From positions 186,001 to 250,000 of the forward strand of contig NZ_BBIW01000006.1 in the NCBI RefSeq assembly GCF_000732325.1: a stretch of 64,000 nucleotides of DNA, given 5' to 3'. Of the stretch, positions 15,249 to 24,570 are shown piece after piece. A program made the translations under genes and the position numbers. The notes beneath the pieces are model-generated. The model did not search any database and was not told the origin of the DNA. It saw only the letters and a list, made by a program, of their open reading frames with translations. Position 1 is the first letter of the stretch. Every line of letters starts with the position of its first letter. The stretch is from Paenibacillus sp. TCA20. GTDB taxonomy: Bacteria; Bacillota; Bacilli; Paenibacillales; Paenibacillaceae.

Positions 15249-15775
15249 TAGACCTTCCTTTTGTGCCGCACATACTGAAACAATACATATAGAAGAATAG
15301 CAATACAGCCCCCGGTCAAGTCCAGCAGAACATCATCGAAGGAGGATGTCCTGCCTGCGGAGAATCGCTGCAGAAACTCATCAGCGCTCGCAATCAGTAA
15401 GGTAATGACCAACGGTACCCAATAGACTGTAAGGGTAGGTCCCCACCGCTTTTTCAGAATCATATGAGCTGCCAGCGTTAAGATACCATACACGAACATG
15501 TGAGCACATTTGCGGAATACGAACTCCGTGAAGCCGTATGGATTATTGCGGAGCGAATTGGTATGACCTCCATAGCTGATTCGGATATCAGGCAACTCGA
15601 AATCAATATTCAGCTTCTGAACGGTTTGGATGAGAAGAGGGCGAATGGTCTGCTGCTGATACGTCCTAGTGGACATGAACAGAATGAACAGAATCCAGAA
15701 TAGCAGGAAGAGGGCTAGAAGGACCCGCTTTCTTTGCTTCTTTTTATGATCCTGTCTTCGCTCAGCTCTGCTCAA
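15248..15775 (-). CDS. VanZ-like family protein
   Basis: 175-aa membrane protein of the VanZ family (named after the teicoplanin-resistance protein; biochemical role unknown). A basic N-terminus (R-R-Q-D-H-K-K-K-Q-R-K-R) precedes helix 1 (about 18-36); three more helices lie at about 88-107, 114-130 and 148-168. F-R-K-C-A-H-M-F-V-Y-G and D-E-F-L-Q-x-F-x-x-G-R-T-S-S-F-D-D-V are diagnostic VanZ blocks. The TTG start shares bases with the TGA stop of the LCP gene (TTGA), so the two are coupled. Confidence 0.88.
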   Translation of the reverse strand: MSRAERRQDHKKKQRKRVLLALFLLFWILFILFMSTRTYQQQTIRPLLIQTVQKLNIDFELPDIRISYGGHTNSLRNNPYGFTEFVFRKCAHMFVYGILTLAAHMILKKRWGPTLTVYWVPLVITLLIASADEFLQRFSAGRTSSFDDVLLDLTGGCIAILLYVLFQYVRHKRKV

Positions 15776-16722
15776 GACGGTTCTGCCTCATCCATATGCT
15801 CTTTTATCGCTGCAGTCACCCTCTGTTTCTCTTGCTCATCCACAATATAATAGTAGATCCCGTTAATTCGCTGCCCATGTCCCTGAATCTCCATGGTGTC
15901 GATCTTCTTCAGGCTACTTGCATATTCCAACACAAATTTCTTCATTTCATCAAATGTAATATCGGTCTTCACATTTCCCCCGACTTCATCCAGGATGTTC
16001 TGGATCTGCATAACACTCGATACCTGAAGTGCATTCTTCATCAGCTCTTGAACAATCTCCTGCTGTCTTGTATTCCTTCCAAGGTCGCCACGTGGGTCAT
16101 CATATCGCATACGGGAGTAGAGTAGAGCTTCTTCGCCTGATAGTGTAATTGGCCCTTCCACAAATTTCTTGTCACCCATATTAAATTCGAATGGATTGTT
16201 CACCTCAACACCACCCAATAAGTCAATAACCGATACGAACCCTTCCATATTTAATTTGACATAATAATCAATAGGAACGTCAAGGAATTGTTCTACCGTT
16301 TGTATCGACATGTTTACCCCACCGAACGCGTACGCGTGATTAATCTTATCTACTGAACCTCTGCCTACGATTTCGGTTCTCGTATCCCTTGGAATATTAA
16401 ACATCTGAATGGATTGCTTCTGTGGATTCACCGTCAGAACAATGATTGTATCTGATCTGCCCGCATCATTGGCTCTCTCATCCACACCTAGCAGCAACAC
16501 GGAGAAGGGATCTACTTCCTTAATCTTCTCTACCTTAGGCTGTACAGCCGGAGCAGACTCCTGCCCCCCACCGATATCGGTAACGGGTATTACCGCTTCA
16601 CGCGGTTCATAGATTGTATTCGCTGTAGTCTCAAGGGAAGCATACATATACCACACGAAACCTACACCGACAGTGACAATAGCAGCGACTCCGCCGAGAC
16701 TAATCTTTAACCAACGTTTCAT
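15772..16722 (-). CDS. LytR-CpsA-Psr (LCP) family ligase
   Basis: LCP enzymes transfer lipid-linked wall teichoic acid or capsule polymers onto peptidoglycan outside the membrane. The 316-aa protein has one N-terminal helix (about residues 7-27), a linker, and an LCP domain from about residue 70 with L-L-G-V-D-E-R-x-x-D-x-G-R-S-D-T-I, P-R-D-T-R-T-E-I, K-I-N-H-A-Y-A-F-G-G and S-R-M-R-Y-D-D-P-R-G-D-L-G-R. I use the ATG at 16722, ten bases after AAAGG; an ATG at 16731 stands too close to it. The position directly beyond the terminator of the exopolysaccharide operon makes it a candidate for attaching that polymer to the wall, but it may equally serve teichoic acids. Confidence 0.9.
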   Translation of the reverse strand: MKRWLKISLGGVAAIVTVGVGFVWYMYASLETTANTIYEPREAVIPVTDIGGGQESAPAVQPKVEKIKEVDPFSVLLLGVDERANDAGRSDTIIVLTVNPQKQSIQMFNIPRDTRTEIVGRGSVDKINHAYAFGGVNMSIQTVEQFLDVPIDYYVKLNMEGFVSVIDLLGGVEVNNPFEFNMGDKKFVEGPITLSGEEALLYSRMRYDDPRGDLGRNTRQQEIVQELMKNALQVSSVMQIQNILDEVGGNVKTDITFDEMKKFVLEYASSLKKIDTMEIQGHGQRINGIYYYIVDEQEKQRVTAAIKEHMDEAEPS

Positions 16723-16773
16723 ATGAGCCATACCTTTCTTTCATGAAGTGAGAAGTCAATAAAGCAAAAAAAG

Positions 16774-16799
16774 ACAGCTATGCCCTAGGACATAGCTGT
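16774..16799 (-). terminator. Terminator of the exopolysaccharide operon
   Basis: On the minus strand ACAGCTATG pairs with CATAGCTGT around an 8-base loop, followed by CTTTTTTTG. The last codons and the TAG of ugd are part of the hairpin. Confidence 0.85.
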
Positions 16800-18119
16800 A
16801 GTATAAGAATCTGAAATATTGTCCGCATTCGGACGTCCGACAGAATAGTAAATAAATGAGGCTTCCTTCACCTTCTCAGGATCATATACATTTCGACCAT
16901 CAATCAGTATTGGCCGATTCATCGATCTGGCTAACTCGGTCAGATCCACTTCACCGAATTCCTGCCATTCCGTGAGCAAGCATAAGGCATCACTGTCTTT
17001 TGCAGCAGATTGAGCATCATCACACCAATAGATAGAGTCACTATCTACTTCACGCCGGAAATTTTCTGTAGCTACAGGATCATATGCGTATACCGAAGCA
17101 CCTGCACGAACCAGTTCCTGAATGATCTCAATCGCAGGCGCATCACGAATGTCATCCGTATTGGGTTTAAATGCGAGTCCCCAGATCCCAATCCGCTTCC
17201 CTGTCAGAGAACCGAGGGCTAGCTGCAGCTTGTGAATAATATTAAACCGCTGATCCTTGTTCACTTCAACTACGGATTTCAAGAGCTTGAATTCATAATC
17301 TACATTACCCGCAATTTGAATAAGCGCCTGAGTATCCTTAGGGAAGCAAGAACCTCCATACCCGATCCCTGCTTTCAAGAAGGAGCTTCCGATTCGACGG
17401 TCATACCCCATCCCTTCGGCAACTCGGGTAACATCGGCTCCTACCTTCTCACAGATATTTGCAATCTCATTAATGAAGGAGATCTTGGTCGCAAGAAATG
17501 CATTCGAGGCATACTTAATCATCTCTGCGGATCGGATATCGGTGGTAATGATATTATCCGTGAGTGGAGCATGAAGAGCACTCAGTGTATCTGCCGTCTC
17601 TTCATCCTCACTACCAATGACGATACGATCCGGATTCATCGTATCCCAGATCGCCGTGCCTTCTCTAAGGAATTCTGGCAGAGAAGCAATAGAGAATGGA
17701 TGCTGACTATACTCAGAGATGATATGCTTAATACGTTCATTCGTACCTACTGGCACTGTACTCTTCGTAGCTACAATCTTGCGTCCGTTCATCGCAAGGG
17801 CTACTTCACGAGCTGCCTGTTCGATATATTGCAGGTTCGCTTCTCCATTCGGTAATGATGGAGTTCCCACGGCCAGGATGATCAGATCCGATGCCTGAAC
17901 CGCCGTTTGCGTATCAAAAGTAAAAGACAGCCTTCCGGCTGCCTTGTTCTTGTCTATGAGTTCTTTAAGCCCAGGTTCATATATCGGAACTTCACCACGT
18001 TCCAGCATTTCGACCTTAGCAGGGTTATTATCGACACATATAACATGGTTACCGATATCCGAGAAACATACCCCTGATACCAAACCAACATATCCGGTAC
18101 CGATGACGGTAATATTCAT
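16785..18119 (-). CDS. ugd: UDP-glucose 6-dehydrogenase
   Basis: Oxidises UDP-glucose to UDP-glucuronate with two NAD+ in the cytoplasm, giving the acidic sugar for the polymer. The 444-aa protein has the dinucleotide-binding G7-T-G-Y-V-G12, the catalytic cysteine C258 in G-Y-G-G-S-C-F-P-K-D-T, and the C-terminal domain with G-L-A-F-K-P-N-T-D-D-I-R-D-A-P. I use the ATG at 18119, behind GAAGGGAG; it overlaps the stop of the preceding gene (ATGA). It is the last gene of the operon, and its stop codon lies inside the terminator hairpin. Confidence 0.95.
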   Translation of the reverse strand: MNITVIGTGYVGLVSGVCFSDIGNHVICVDNNPAKVEMLERGEVPIYEPGLKELIDKNKAAGRLSFTFDTQTAVQASDLIILAVGTPSLPNGEANLQYIEQAAREVALAMNGRKIVATKSTVPVGTNERIKHIISEYSQHPFSIASLPEFLREGTAIWDTMNPDRIVIGSEDEETADTLSALHAPLTDNIITTDIRSAEMIKYASNAFLATKISFINEIANICEKVGADVTRVAEGMGYDRRIGSSFLKAGIGYGGSCFPKDTQALIQIAGNVDYEFKLLKSVVEVNKDQRFNIIHKLQLALGSLTGKRIGIWGLAFKPNTDDIRDAPAIEIIQELVRAGASVYAYDPVATENFRREVDSDSIYWCDDAQSAAKDSDALCLLTEWQEFGEVDLTELARSMNRPILIDGRNVYDPEKVKEASFIYYSVGRPNADNISDSYTTAMS

Positions 18120-19234
18120 ATTGGTTCTCCCTTCCATTCCCTTATTAATAACCTATCAAATATGAGACAAATGTCATCTAGGTAATGATTTATCTTAATA
18201 TTTATGTTGTCTGGGTTAAGATTATCCCTCTTATTAATTTCATAGTAGGAAGCATCTAGTTCAATAAATTCCTCCCAATTGGATATTTCCAATGAATTGC
18301 TTCCTTGATCTACTAAAGCGGTGATCAAATTAGTATCTTCTCTCATTCCTGACCGTCTAATTAACATTAATGGTTTCTCAAAGAGAATAGCTTCGCTAAT
18401 GGTACTCCATCCCGGCTTTGTTATTACATAGTCTGCTGCAGCAACGTAATGCTGTGATTCCAGGTAATCCTTTGGAATATGGAATATATTATCCTGTCGG
18501 ATTGACATCGTAGATGAGACTAAGAAGGCCACATTAGGATTCTTCCATAATCGAAGAAATTCCAAGTCCTTCAAACCTTCTATCCCTAAACCAGCAGTGA
18601 AAAACAACACTTTTTCAAATCGTTCGAGATTGAGTTCCTGTTTAATACGACTGAGTTCATGCTTGATCAGTTGCCTTGAATAAAAGCCTACCTTGGCTCT
18701 TTCTTGCCTCCCCCACGGGGGCTCATATGCTCCAGGAAGGGAAATGAAATAATCCATTTTACAATATGCCTGGAATAAAGGATCTAACTGTCTGTCCTCA
18801 AATAATTCAAGATAAGCTGTGTACCAGGTAAAATTAGATATACCAACTGACGTTATATTCAACGAATCAGCAGCAACAAATGGGATTGGCGAAATATCAG
18901 AAATAACTAAATCAGCATTTGTTATTGATAAAAATTCCTTCTCTTGCTTCACAAGAGTAGGAAACCTCCTGATATATTCTTTATATCCATTTTTCATTTC
19001 AGAATAATCCAGCTCAACTGAGCCAGGCTTCGTGATATAGCCCAAATCCAGTTGAGTGTTTCGATAGACAATCTGCTGTTCATACATTGCAAGAGATTTT
19101 CTGATAAATGGCAAGGAACGTCCACTGCAAATGACAAGCAAGATATTTTCACCTATATTTCTTTCCATGAGCCTGCGGATCAGAGCTATGCTTCTAGCAG
19201 CATGACCATATCCATAATCAGAGATATAGTACAT
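18116..19234 (-). CDS. GT28-like glycosyltransferase
   Basis: 372-aa protein with a GT-B, family-28-like architecture. The opening Y-Y-I-S-D-Y-G-Y-G-H-A-A-R-S resembles the N-terminal domain found in MurG-type transferases and in the transferase-like part of plant L-arabinokinase; the C-terminal half has F-F-T-A-G-L-G and the donor-binding block T-K-P-G-W-S-T-I-S-E-A-I. No signal peptide or membrane helix is seen, so it acts at the cytoplasmic side of the membrane. The start at 19234 is the first ATG in frame; it lies within the manC-gene junction, 16 bases after the manC stop. The acceptor and donor are unknown; a role in building the repeat unit or a side branch is inferred from position. 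Confidence 0.75.
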   Translation of the reverse strand: MYYISDYGYGHAARSIALIRRLMERNIGENILLVICSGRSLPFIRKSLAMYEQQIVYRNTQLDLGYITKPGSVELDYSEMKNGYKEYIRRFPTLVKQEKEFLSITNADLVISDISPIPFVAADSLNITSVGISNFTWYTAYLELFEDRQLDPLFQAYCKMDYFISLPGAYEPPWGRQERAKVGFYSRQLIKHELSRIKQELNLERFEKVLFFTAGLGIEGLKDLEFLRLWKNPNVAFLVSSTMSIRQDNIFHIPKDYLESQHYVAAADYVITKPGWSTISEAILFEKPLMLIRRSGMREDTNLITALVDQGSNSLEISNWEEFIELDASYYEINKRDNLNPDNINIKINHYLDDICLIFDRLLIREWKGEPI

Positions 19235-19250
19235 AATGACCGATGATTCA

Positions 19251-20612
19251 TTACTTGCTGCAATGTTGTTCAATATCAGCCCACTCTCTATATATCTCAA
19301 CCGTATCTTCAAATCCATTAATTGGACCTGTCTGAACCGCAATGAATTCAACTTCACTCTTTGCTCTTAATCCATGCATGGTCTTAGCTGGAATATGAAG
19401 AACATTCCCTTCCTTAATCACCATTAAATTACCATTGTGGATGAATTCTGCTTCTCCTTTGACAATCGTCCACACTTCCTGACGTTCGGTACTAAGTACA
19501 TAACTCAGGTTTTTTCCTGTCTTAATACTAATCTTTTTAGTGACAACTCGATTTCCATCTGCATACGTTTGACTATCAAGAATTCTGCACCAGCCCCAAT
19601 GCTTCTCTTCATACATTGGTCCCTGATCAAAATTGACCACATCTTTAATTCGTGGACTGGAAGGCTTGTCGGTTACTAATATCCCATCAGGACTAACAGC
19701 GACTACTGCATTTGATATACCCAGCACCGTAACAGGAATATCCATCTCATTGATAAGATGCGTGTTAGCAGAATCTTCGCTTATAATCCCTTTTCCGATT
19801 TGGCAGCTGCCCATCTCCTCAGTCAAGGTGTTCCATGTACCTAAATCCTTCCAGTAACCATCGTAAGGAACAGCAACGATCCGCTTCGCATTCTCCACTA
19901 CTTCATAGTCGAAGCTGATCTTTGGCAATTTATTGTACTGTTTCGCCAGCTCTTCGTAATGAATGGGTATCTCTTTCTCTACTAGTAATGAAATGAGATA
20001 ACCGAGCTTAAATGCAAAAACTCCGCAATTCCATAAGGCCTTTTCAGCAATTAGAAACTCTGCTTCCTGTTCTGACGGCTTTTCTTGAAATCTCGAAACA
20101 GTAACATATTCCTTCTCCAATTCCTCTGAAGGAATAATATAACCATATTTAGAAGATGGATAAGTCGGCTTCACACCTATTAAAGCAAGATCAGCTTCTG
20201 AGTCCAGTAGTGTATTATCTAGCACTTTAACAACATCAAAAAATCGATCCTCTACATAAGGATCGACTGGCAATATTGCTATGGTCTCATCAAGCGACAC
20301 ACCGGAGACAGAATATAAATAAGTTGCAGCTAGGGCGATTGCAGGGAAGGTATCTCTTCGTTCGGGCTCTATAATTATGGGAACACCTTGACCGACCTGG
20401 CTCTCCATAATTTCCACCTGGGATTTGCTAGTGGCTATATAGCTGTCTTCTATTAGGCCATTTTTTTCGATCTGTGACCACACACGCTGTACCATAGATA
20501 CCATGTTGTTATCTTTATCTTGCAGTACCTTTAAAAACTGTTTAGACCTGGCATCATTGGATAACGGCCACAACCTCTTACCAGAACCACCGGATAACAG
20601 AACAAGTTTCAT
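19251..20612 (-). CDS. manC: Mannose-1-phosphate guanylyltransferase / mannose-6-phosphate isomerase
   Basis: Makes GDP-mannose from mannose-1-phosphate and GTP, feeding the Gmd/Fcl pathway to GDP-L-fucose. The 453-aa protein has the nucleotidyltransferase opening L-S-G-G-S-G-K-R-L-W-P-L-S (residues 5-17) with S-K-Q-F-L, the R-F-Q-E-K-P block, and a C-terminal cupin domain (about 345-445) of the type-II phosphomannose isomerase family with W-G-W-C-R-I-L and H-I-P-A-K-T-M-H-G-L. Its ATG overlaps the stop of the preceding gene. No phosphomannomutase gene is present in the cluster, so mannose-1-phosphate must come from elsewhere. Confidence 0.93.
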   Translation of the reverse strand: MKLVLLSGGSGKRLWPLSNDARSKQFLKVLQDKDNNMVSMVQRVWSQIEKNGLIEDSYIATSKSQVEIMESQVGQGVPIIIEPERRDTFPAIALAATYLYSVSGVSLDETIAILPVDPYVEDRFFDVVKVLDNTLLDSEADLALIGVKPTYPSSKYGYIIPSEELEKEYVTVSRFQEKPSEQEAEFLIAEKALWNCGVFAFKLGYLISLLVEKEIPIHYEELAKQYNKLPKISFDYEVVENAKRIVAVPYDGYWKDLGTWNTLTEEMGSCQIGKGIISEDSANTHLINEMDIPVTVLGISNAVVAVSPDGILVTDKPSSPRIKDVVNFDQGPMYEEKHWGWCRILDSQTYADGNRVVTKKISIKTGKNLSYVLSTERQEVWTIVKGEAEFIHNGNLMVIKEGNVLHIPAKTMHGLRAKSEVEFIAVQTGPINGFEDTVEIYREWADIEQHCSK

Positions 20613-21886
20613 AAGTTCATCTCAGCTCCCTCTTGTCTAGAATTGTGGATAGAACTTATATTGTTTAGAAGATAACGATACTTTTCCATGGCTGTCTCTC
20701 TTTGTAGATGCTGATCCAGATACACTCTTCCTTGCCGACCCATGTCTTTTAAGTGAGCTCGATCCATAAAGTACATTTTCTTTATAGCTTGCACAAACTC
20801 TTCATATTGTTGAGGTTCGACAAGCTCGCCACAACCGCTTGCTTTTACTAGTCGGTAAGCTTCACTTCCTTCCTCAAGCACTCCTAGAACAGGTTTACCT
20901 GCTGCCATTACACCGTAGATCTTACTAGGTACGGATACCCCTTTAATCCCCTTTTGATTGACGACCAGATGGAGATCAGCTGCATTAAGTGAATATTTAA
21001 TTCTTGATTTATCTTGAAACCCGATAAACTCAACCTGCTGTATGCGATGCTGTGTTACGTGTTCCATCATCTTATTCTTTACTGCCCCTTCACCGATAAA
21101 CAAGAACACTAAATCCTCACAATCCTTAAATTGATCTGTGAATCGAATAAGATTTTCCAAATCATAATACAGTCCCATATTCCCAGAGTACATGACGATG
21201 AATTTGTTAGTCAGATTCAGCTCATTTATGAATTTAGCTACTTCAGGATGAGATTTATCCAACGGTGTAATATCCTTCTCATCTGTCCAATTATGAATAA
21301 CTGAATTCGCAGGGACATTTCGATCGTTAAATCTATGACTGAGTGTATCTTGCATATCATGTCCTACAGTGATGACGTGATCAGAAATCTGACAATTCAA
21401 CTTATCTAACCACCTTGCAGCTTCAATAAGCAATTTGTTCTTATTGAAGCCTACGGCTTCAATTTGTTCGGGATTAAAATCGTGTACATTGTATATATGC
21501 TTTGTTCGTTTGAGTATTTTCCCTATGGAACCTATAAGTCCACCCAATATAGGTGGCTGAGAAATAGTGTATATAAAATCGATTTTTTTCTGCTTTAGCA
21601 ATATGTATAGTGCGCTGAAAAAATAACTCACTATATAACGTAATCTACTCAATTTATTTCCCTTATCCACTTGAGGCAAGCGAATTCGAATAATGTTAAT
21701 ATCCTCTAGCCGATCATACTGATATTTGGAGGTATCTTGAGAATCCCTCATCATCGGAGGCAGTTCGGCAATTACTGTAATATTAAAATCCTTCTGTAGA
21801 TACTTGCATAAATCAGTAAGTATCTGCCCCGTCGAAGCATAATCCGGATGAAAATAGTTAATCACAAATACTGCATTTGGCTTCAT
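20609..21886 (-). CDS. Glycosyltransferase family 4 (WcaI-like)
   Basis: 425-aa GT-B glycosyltransferase resembling WcaI of colanic acid synthesis. The N-terminal F-V-I-N-Y-F-H-P-D-Y-A-S-T-G-Q, the central M-Y-S-G-N-M-G-L-Y-Y-D-L-E and the C-terminal P-S-K-I-Y-G-V-M-A-A-G-K-P-V-L-G are the family's typical blocks. Cytoplasmic, probably membrane associated. It overlaps manC and the WcaF-like gene by a few bases on each side, so it is translated as part of one polycistron. Sugar specificity cannot be read from the sequence. Confidence 0.88.
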   Translation of the reverse strand: MKPNAVFVINYFHPDYASTGQILTDLCKYLQKDFNITVIAELPPMMRDSQDTSKYQYDRLEDINIIRIRLPQVDKGNKLSRLRYIVSYFFSALYILLKQKKIDFIYTISQPPILGGLIGSIGKILKRTKHIYNVHDFNPEQIEAVGFNKNKLLIEAARWLDKLNCQISDHVITVGHDMQDTLSHRFNDRNVPANSVIHNWTDEKDITPLDKSHPEVAKFINELNLTNKFIVMYSGNMGLYYDLENLIRFTDQFKDCEDLVFLFIGEGAVKNKMMEHVTQHRIQQVEFIGFQDKSRIKYSLNAADLHLVVNQKGIKGVSVPSKIYGVMAAGKPVLGVLEEGSEAYRLVKASGCGELVEPQQYEEFVQAIKKMYFMDRAHLKDMGRQGRVYLDQHLQRETAMEKYRYLLNNISSIHNSRQEGAEMNL

Positions 21887-22473
21887 ACTACAACCTCTCC
21901 TGTATACATGGTCTGTCCCAAATCCTCAAACCGATGTTTAATAAATTTGGCCGGTGATCCGGCATGGACCTCATTAGCAGGTACAGATTTAGTTACCGTA
22001 CTTCGAGCTGCGACAACTGCCATTTCACCGATAGAGACTCCAGGATATAGAAAGACGTCGCTAGCAATCCATGCGCCATCTTCAATGCGAATTGGTTTGG
22101 TAATTAATCCAAATCGCGGATCGTTCATATCATGACTGCCAGTACATAGATAACTCTTCTGGGATACAACAACGTGCTTTCCGACCGCTATTTGATCCAA
22201 GCTGTAGAACTCGACATTGTCTCCAATCCAGGAAAAATCACCGATCTCTACCTTCCAAGGATAAGTGAACTTGGCTGAGGAACGAATTTGTACTCCTTTA
22301 CCAACCTTAGCTCCAAACAATCGCAGCAAAAAATTTCTCCATTTATACATAGGGTGTAATGAGAATCGAAATAACGTTCCCTGAATGAACCACCATAGCA
22401 AAATAACCAAGCCGTTTCTTCCTCTAGAAAAATCAGCTTGGCTATATTGATCTAGTCTTATTTTTTGTTTCAT
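21883..22473 (-). CDS. Acetyltransferase, WcaF-like left-handed beta-helix
   Basis: 196-aa O-acetyltransferase of the hexapeptide-repeat family. Residues about 50-170 show the imperfect hexapeptide pattern (V-G-K-G-V-Q-I, I-E-D-G-A-W-I-A, V-S-I-G-E-M-A-V-V) and the histidine in T-G-S-H-D, the usual catalytic base; the ending A-G-S-P-A-K-F-I-K-H-R-F is typical. It resembles WcaF, which acetylates the colanic acid repeat unit. The start lies 32 bases inside the end of the glycosyltransferase-2 gene and the stop overlaps the WcaI-like gene. Confidence 0.88.
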   Translation of the reverse strand: MKQKIRLDQYSQADFSRGRNGLVILLWWFIQGTLFRFSLHPMYKWRNFLLRLFGAKVGKGVQIRSSAKFTYPWKVEIGDFSWIGDNVEFYSLDQIAVGKHVVVSQKSYLCTGSHDMNDPRFGLITKPIRIEDGAWIASDVFLYPGVSIGEMAVVAARSTVTKSVPANEVHAGSPAKFIKHRFEDLGQTMYTGEVVV

Positions 22474-23368
22474 TTACTCTTTCACTCCCACTTTGTTTAA
22501 GAGCTAGCTCCACTGAGCTAGTTTTTCTTCGATACTCGTATATTTTTGCATCAACTAAAAACCTGTACCAAAACCCTTGTAAAAAGTGGAATATAACACC
22601 TTGCTTTCCATCTAAAAATCCTAATTTTATAAAATATCTATAGCAGAAATACAATGCTGGTCTAGTAAAAAGGGGGATTTTGTAATATATAGTATCTTTG
22701 ATCCATCTTTTCCGTTCTGCCTGACCTTTAAATAATGTTGGTTTAATATTATGAACTTCTTCTTCCTCAATCCGTTTGATTCCTCTTAAATATTCCTCCA
22801 TCTCTTTCCCAGAGTACCAGTTATGTTTCTGTGTCCACCATTCTAAATCCTTAGTGTTATTATCTATCAAATCTTTATCAAAAGTAATTGAAGTGCCACT
22901 TAAGAGCACAATGTGTTCGTCCATTAACTTTTGCTCACAGATCGCAGTTCCTGTACGGAAAATCCTTAGAAGGCATTGGGGATACACATCACCATGTTTA
23001 ATCCATTTTCCTAAGAAATATACACGACGTTTTAAAATAATTCCGTTTACAGGTTCTTTAATTTGATGTAGTTTTGTCTTTATCTCTGAATATAAATCCA
23101 CCGTTAATTCTTCATCTGCGTCCATTCTCATAGACCATTGTGTATTAATATCAACATTATCAAGAGCCCAATTGAATTGAGAAGCGTGATCTGTAAACTC
23201 ATGTTGATAAAAATCTATCTTCAATTCTCTACAAATTTCTTCCGTTCTGTCCGTACTGTAGCTATCAATGACGACAATACGCTTTGCTAAATCTTGAAGA
23301 GACGAAACACACTTGATCAGATTAACCTCTTCATTCTTCGTAAGAATGATTACAGTTAAGTCAGTCAT
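22442..23368 (-). CDS. Glycosyltransferase family 2 (WaaE-like)
   Basis: 308-aa GT-A transferase. L-T-V-I-I-L-T-K-N-E-E-V-N-L opens the nucleotide-binding domain, D-S-Y-S-T-D-R-T-E-E-I follows, and the metal-binding motif is M-R-M-D-A-D-E-E. The pattern with H-A-S-Q-F-N-W-A-L and W-x-x-K-H-N-W-Y-S resembles the WaaE/KdtX beta-glucosyltransferase group. I use the ATG at 23368 with AGGGGAG just upstream; an ATG at 23386, overlapping the previous stop, is the alternative. It overlaps the acetyltransferase gene at its 3' end. Confidence 0.85.
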   Translation of the reverse strand: MTDLTVIILTKNEEVNLIKCVSSLQDLAKRIVVIDSYSTDRTEEICRELKIDFYQHEFTDHASQFNWALDNVDINTQWSMRMDADEELTVDLYSEIKTKLHQIKEPVNGIILKRRVYFLGKWIKHGDVYPQCLLRIFRTGTAICEQKLMDEHIVLLSGTSITFDKDLIDNNTKDLEWWTQKHNWYSGKEMEEYLRGIKRIEEEEVHNIKPTLFKGQAERKRWIKDTIYYKIPLFTRPALYFCYRYFIKLGFLDGKQGVIFHFLQGFWYRFLVDAKIYEYRRKTSSVELALKQSGSERVNETKNKTRSI

Positions 23369-23382
23369 GAACTCCCCTACTT

Positions 23383-24570
23383 TCATTTAACTGCATGTGA
23401 TGTTGATAAAATTAGCTCATAATTCTTATATAATTTTAGTCCAACTTTATTCCAGTCATAATTACTTGAGACAAATTCGTATCCATTCCTACTCAACTTC
23501 AAAGCATATTCATTATCGTCTATTATTCTAGATATACTACTTCTAACTTCTATAGGATCACAATTAACAACTTCACCAGCTTCATGATCAAGCAATTCCC
23601 TATAGATATTGACTTTGTTCGAAATGATAACTGGCAATCCGGATATCATAGCCTCAATAACAGATATTCCGAAATTCTCTGAGTAACTAGGCAATACAAA
23701 TACATCAGCATCTCTTAAAACCTGATGTTTTTCTAATCCAGTAAGCATTCCTGTGAATGTCACATGAGACTCTATTTTCTTCTCCTCAATCCATTGTCTC
23801 ACCTTATCTCCATAACCATCATTATCAGGACCAGTTATTACTAAATGAATGTCTTCTCGTTCTAACAAAAGTTCACTATAAGCTTCTATTAGAATATCTA
23901 GTCCTTTCTTGAAATTCAGTCTGCTGAAGAATAAAATAATTTTTTTATTTGCGGTTTGAGGATGCTTATTTCTAAATTCACCCTTATTCACAGTAATAAG
24001 ATAATCTTCTAAATATAGTCCATTTGGTACAATGAATCCTCGGTCATGACCTACGAAAGGACGCGCCAACACTTTCTCTTCTTCCGTAGTATAATGTAAG
24101 GCAGAGGCATAATTTAGGTTCCTATTCTCAAATAAAATCTCAACTATTGCCTTTCTACCACGATTACGTTTCTGCAAAAAAGGGTCTAGAGTTCCATGAG
24201 GACGAATTATATAAGGGATGTTGTATCTCCTACAATAAGATGCTGCTACAGCTCCATGGAATAAATATAGCGAGTGGATATGCACTATATCAAACTCATG
24301 ATTTTTAAGTGCTTTTTTCAAGTGTCTTGCCATGGGTAACGAAGTTCCAAAAAACCGTGGATTTTGTATAGGAAAGTAAACAATGTTAACTCCGTCTTTT
24401 ACCAGTGGTTCATAAAGGGGGACATCAAGTTCCTTATCTCCATCTTGGTTTGTAGTGAATATTGTAACTTCATTTCCTAATTCGACTAGACTCTTTGTCA
24501 TTCCCAATATAGCCTGGGACGGTCCTCCGTATCTTGTTGCTAAATTCGCTATGAGGTGTAAAATTTTCAA
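23383..24570 (-). CDS. Glycosyltransferase family 4
   Basis: 395-aa GT-B transferase. The N-terminal domain has Y-G-G-P-S-Q-A-I and H-I-H-S-L-Y-L-F-H-G; the C-terminal domain (about residue 205 on) has F-F-S-R-L-N-F-K-K-G-L-D and the donor-site E-x7-E motif in S-E-N-F-G-I-S-V-I-E-A-M. Acts at the cytoplasmic face on the lipid-linked repeat unit; sugar unknown. The stop overlaps the start region of the next gene and the ATG overlaps the polymerase stop. Composition is AT-rich like its neighbours. Confidence 0.88.
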   Translation of the reverse strand: MKILHLIANLATRYGGPSQAILGMTKSLVELGNEVTIFTTNQDGDKELDVPLYEPLVKDGVNIVYFPIQNPRFFGTSLPMARHLKKALKNHEFDIVHIHSLYLFHGAVAASYCRRYNIPYIIRPHGTLDPFLQKRNRGRKAIVEILFENRNLNYASALHYTTEEEKVLARPFVGHDRGFIVPNGLYLEDYLITVNKGEFRNKHPQTANKKIILFFSRLNFKKGLDILIEAYSELLLEREDIHLVITGPDNDGYGDKVRQWIEEKKIESHVTFTGMLTGLEKHQVLRDADVFVLPSYSENFGISVIEAMISGLPVIISNKVNIYRELLDHEAGEVVNCDPIEVRSSISRIIDDNEYALKLSRNGYEFVSSNYDWNKVGLKLYKNYELILSTSHAVK

